Origin: DATBGS01 sp036557885
GTDB lineage: Bacteria; Chloroflexota; Ktedonobacteria; Ktedonobacterales; DATBGS01
Direction: 5' to 3'
Length of the DNA: 64,000 bases
NCBI GenBank assembly: GCA_036557885.1
Contig: DATBGS010000048.1
Coordinates: forward strand, 1-64,000
A model generated the notes under the pieces. The model was not told the origin of the DNA. It was given only the letters and a program-made list of their open reading frames with translations, and made no database searches. Each line of letters begins with the position of its first letter. Positions within the stretch are counted from its first letter, which is position 1. A program made the position numbers and the translations under genes. Shown piece by piece: positions 61,419 to 64,000 of the stretch.

Positions 61419-62403
61419 CTTCCTGCTCTCCTGTTGGCAGAACTGACCCCCAGCGAACATCACGCGCTTGCCGGAAAAGCGCGTGATCTTTGCGGGTAAT
61501 GGTGATCTTCGTCAAGCCCTGCGGCGCGCAGACCTCCAGATGGATATGCCCTGGCCGAATCTGGGGGTGGCGAATGACACGCCCCGGAATAGCCGTTCCG
61601 CGAATGCAAGACAGCGCCACATAAGAGAACTTTTCGTCTTCATAGGGCAGTTCGCCGCCCTTGACCTGGCGATGCAGGCGGGAACGCGCCACGCGCTGCG
61701 AGAAATGGCACCAGTCATGCTCTGGCATGGGGCAGGATTGATTATGTGGGCAGGGCGCAATCACCTGCGCGCCAGCGGCAATCAGGTCTTGCCTGGCCGT
61801 GCGGATACGCGCAAATCCGGCGGGCGTCCCCGGCTCGACGATGAGCAGCACGCCCTGGGAAATCCCCCAGAGTTTCTGGAGCAGCGCCGCGCTCTTTTCT
61901 TCTGTCAGTTCCCCAAGCACATAGGCCGCAACGACCAGATCATGCGGGGCCGCTTCCCACACACCGGCAAGATCAGCCCGCAGCCACCGGGCATACTGAA
62001 GCGTAGCTAGAGGCGAAGACGCCGCCAGCCGCTTCCCAAGCGCGATCATCCCCTCTTCGCGCTCAACAAGCGTGATCTGCTCTATCTCCGGCCACGTGTC
62101 AGCCGCCGCCCACATCGCTGTGCCTGGTCCGGCGCCAACATCCAGCAGAGTGCGCGGGGTCCAGTTGGGCAGCCGCTCTTGCGCCTGCCCCAGCGCCGAA
62201 GCCACAGCCGCAAACGTTGCTGGCAGCCGAAAAGCGGCATAAGCGGCCACCTCCTCTGGCGAGCGAATAAACGGACTTGCGCCAGAAGCCCCGCCCGCGC
62301 GATACCGATGAGAAAGCTCGGCAACGGCTGCGGCCAGCTTCTTCGTAGGCTGGGACGCCAGTTCATCTTCCAGCGCGGCTTGTAACGCTTGCGGTAATTC
62401 CAT
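61405..62403 (-). CDS. Rsm22-like ribosomal small-subunit methyltransferase
   Basis: A SAM-dependent methyltransferase: TLLDVGAGPGTAMWAAAD near residue 86, LVVAAYVLGELTEE near 155. The Cys cluster CPHNQSCPMPEHDWCHFSQR near residue 220 is diagnostic for the Rsm22/mS35 family, whose Cys residues bind an iron-sulfur cluster or zinc. The family is linked to small-subunit assembly. The start codon lies just after the divergent-facing F420 gene region, 12 bases downstream of that gene end. Confidence 0.9.
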   Translation of the reverse strand: MELPQALQAALEDELASQPTKKLAAAVAELSHRYRAGGASGASPFIRSPEEVAAYAAFRLPATFAAVASALGQAQERLPNWTPRTLLDVGAGPGTAMWAAADTWPEIEQITLVEREEGMIALGKRLAASSPLATLQYARWLRADLAGVWEAAPHDLVVAAYVLGELTEEKSAALLQKLWGISQGVLLIVEPGTPAGFARIRTARQDLIAAGAQVIAPCPHNQSCPMPEHDWCHFSQRVARSRLHRQVKGGELPYEDEKFSYVALSCIRGTAIPGRVIRHPQIRPGHIHLEVCAPQGLTKITITRKDHALFRQARDVRWGSVLPTGEQEDGEH

Positions 62404-62415
62404 GAGCTTTCTGAG

Positions 62416-62856
62416 TTATTCGGCCTTTTTCTCTGGAGATGCAGATGCTGGATGTAAGATCACCATTGGGATTTCCCGCTGGACGCGCTTCTCATATCCG
62501 GCGTACATTGGCGAAATTTCCACCAACCGCGCCCAGAGTGCTTTTCTCTTTTCCGAGTCAGCTACCTCTGCCGTTACGGGTATTTGCGTGCCATGCGCCT
62601 GAATGCTCACCTGCGGAGTGCTGCGCACATTGTGAAACCAGCCTGGATTCTGCGGCTTTCCAGCATTAGAGGCAGTAATTACATAGTCCGCCCCATCGCG
62701 TATATAGAGGAGGGTTGTTGTGCGTTGCTTGCCAGATTTGCGCCCGGTGGTGGTAAGTTTGAGGAACCCTGCCGGGCTGTCTGCGTTGCCTCGGTAGGCG
62801 CGTCCTCCCGTCAAGCTGTACATCATGACCGAGAAATAGCCCATTTTCTGTGGCAT
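62416..62856 (-). CDS. deazaflavin (F420)-dependent nitroreductase family protein
   Basis: A 146-residue split-beta-barrel protein of the Ddn family: LKLTTTGRKSGKQRTTTLLY, TASNAGKPQNPGWFHNVRST and PQVSIQAHGTQIPVTAEVAD are all typical. It likely reduces quinones or nitro compounds with reduced F420. I chose the ATG at 62856, which follows AAAGGAGCGAGG; the longer open frame to 63096 overlaps the divergent amidohydrolase start and is shadow. No F420 biosynthesis gene is in view. Confidence 0.93.
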   Translation of the reverse strand: MPQKMGYFSVMMYSLTGGRAYRGNADSPAGFLKLTTTGRKSGKQRTTTLLYIRDGADYVITASNAGKPQNPGWFHNVRSTPQVSIQAHGTQIPVTAEVADSEKRKALWARLVEISPMYAGYEKRVQREIPMVILHPASASPEKKAE

Positions 62857-62977
62857 GACCTCGCTCCTTTCGTATCGCTTCTCAGAATGACCACCATAGC
62901 ATACCAGCCCCAGCAGCGAAAGCAAGTGATGCAATTGTGATATGCTGGCTTCATACCGATGAGAGAAAGGAACGCCC

Positions 62978-64000
62978 ATGTCTTCTGCAACTCCCTCTTC
63001 TGAATCTCTTGCCATCCTTGGCGCCACGCTCATTGATGGCACCGGCCACGATCCCATCAGCAATGCCGCCATTGTGATCGAAGGCGGGCGCATCAAAGCC
63101 GTTGGCCCGCGCGATGCTGTACTGGTGCCCCAGGGCGCCAGCGTGATTCACGCCGATGGCAAAACGCTGCTGCCTGGCTTGATTGATTGCCATGTGCACT
63201 TGTCCTTTGAAGCGGGCATGAATATGCTGCGCCGACTCATGACGCCACCTTCGCTGGGCCTGATGCACGCCGTCCCCAACTGCAAAGTAACATTGGAAGG
63301 CGGCATCACAACGGTGCGCGATGCTGGCGGGACGCCTGCCGGGGTGAAAATGGCGGTGGAGCGCGGCATGTTCCCTGGCCCGCGCATGCTGGTGGCCGTT
63401 ACCATCCTCAGTCAGACCGGCGGACATGCCGATGGGTATATGCCCTGCTGCGTGGATATGCGTCTGGGAAATTATCCTGATGTGCCGCATGGCGTCGTGG
63501 ATGGTGTGGATGATATGCGCAAGAAGACCCGCGAAATCCTGCGCGCCGGGGCCGACTGGATTAAGCTCTGCACCAGCGGCGGCGTGCTTTCGGTAGCGGA
63601 TGACCCCAGGTCGCCCCAGTTCACTGTTGAAGAAATCAGCGCGGCGGTCTATGAGGCCGGGACGCACTATAAGCGCTGCATGGCTCACGCGCAATCAACC
63701 ATTGGCATCAAGAACGCGCTCAAGGCGGGCGTTGCTTCCATCGAGCATGGCATCTGGCTGGACGATGAAGCCATTGACACGATGAAAAAGCAGGGCGCCT
63801 ATCTGGTGCCAACGCTGGTAGCCCCCCGCGATGTCATCGCCTTTGCCGAGGCCAACGCTGGCGCGCTGCCAGAAGTCATGGTCAACAAAGCCAGAGCAGT
63901 AGCCGACGACCATTCGGCCAGCATTCGCAAGGCAATTCAGGCTGGGGTCAAGATTGCGATGGGCACCGATAGCGGCGTGGGACCGCATGGCCGCAACGCC
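62978..64000 (+). CDS. amidohydrolase family protein, truncated at window end
   Basis: The first 341 residues of a metal-dependent amidohydrolase of the imidazolonepropionase/prolidase-like group. The N-terminal strand AILGATLIDGTGHDPISNAA, metal-site HVHLS (GLIDCHVHLS), the presumed carbamylated Lys in ADWIKLCTSGG, and His in AHAQS and IEHGI are present; the last metal ligand Asp is in GTDSG (IAMGTDSGVG). AAAGGA precedes the ATG. The window ends inside the gene. Substrate unknown. Confidence 0.9.
   Translation, partial: MSSATPSSESLAILGATLIDGTGHDPISNAAIVIEGGRIKAVGPRDAVLVPQGASVIHADGKTLLPGLIDCHVHLSFEAGMNMLRRLMTPPSLGLMHAVPNCKVTLEGGITTVRDAGGTPAGVKMAVERGMFPGPRMLVAVTILSQTGGHADGYMPCCVDMRLGNYPDVPHGVVDGVDDMRKKTREILRAGADWIKLCTSGGVLSVADDPRSPQFTVEEISAAVYEAGTHYKRCMAHAQSTIGIKNALKAGVASIEHGIWLDDEAIDTMKKQGAYLVPTLVAPRDVIAFAEANAGALPEVMVNKARAVADDHSASIRKAIQAGVKIAMGTDSGVGPHGRNA

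Overview
The window is a GC-rich, gene-dense stretch of bacterial chromosome with no rRNA, no CRISPR array and no recognisable prophage or insertion sequence. The mix of genes points to Chloroflexota, most likely Ktedonobacteria: ThyX-family thymidylate synthase, several Hanks-type Ser/Thr kinases and FHA proteins, zinc-ribbon tails on signalling proteins, a deazaflavin (F420)-type oxidoreductase, LarE, B12-dependent radical SAM enzymes, WD40-type lipoproteins and an intein in gyrA. That placement is inference from gene content; there is no marker gene for a firm assignment.

Layout. 0.4-7.3 kb: a small membrane protein, a five-copy pyrimidine-rich tandem repeat, a two-domain ThyX protein, nrdR, then a leftward signalling cluster (cyclic-nucleotide-binding protein, Cache/MCP-like membrane protein, DUF4388 protein). 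7.4-12.7 kb: a MocA-like nucleotidyltransferase, tRNA-Arg(UCU) with promoter and terminator, an RpoD-type sigma factor followed by a DUF2520 dehydrogenase and panB, and a SUKH protein convergent with an unknown gene. 12.7-19.3 kb: the leftward t6A block tsaE-tsaB-rimI-tsaD, yraN, and a peptidase-E-like protein. 19.4-25.5 kb: an antirepressor-domain protein coupled to a cytochrome P450, then gyrA carrying a 520-residue intein with an HNH endonuclease. 26-35.6 kb: CorC-type membrane protein, larE, fatty-acid-hydroxylase/sterol-desaturase homologue, PHP phosphoesterase, two Ser/Thr kinases flanking a Trp-Gly-rich FHA protein, and a frameshifted GNAT gene. 35.7-43.6 kb: ftsH, mdh, a third kinase, an L,D-transpeptidase, and a WD40 lipoprotein gene broken by an amber codon. 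43.8-49.5 kb: S9 peptidase-dapB, then a KTN protein and its cation/proton antiporter. 49.5-58.1 kb: a tightly overlapped leftward surface-polymer operon (two B12-radical SAM enzymes, flippase, methyltransferase, nucleotidyltransferase-like protein, O-antigen ligase/polymerase, sigma-region-4 protein). 58.3-64 kb: HAD hydrolase, YhfC-type membrane protein, leucine-rich-repeat protein, Rsm22, an F420-type oxidoreductase and a truncated amidohydrolase.

The most unusual signal is a set of short palindromic repeats. One family (about 57 bp, 19 codons) occurs five times: once between genes and four times inside open reading frames of the surface-polymer operon, where it is translated in frame, for example as the peptide TWRLKSRLRAFGHQTRLRG in the ligase and PWRLKTRLRAYSHKVRLRG in the methyltransferase. 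A second family with GCTTGTA-type inverted ends lies inside tsaD and the methyltransferase and also between genes. They resemble in behaviour the coding palindromic elements known from Rickettsia, but the sequences are different. All functional statements rest on reading motifs by eye; no database search was possible.
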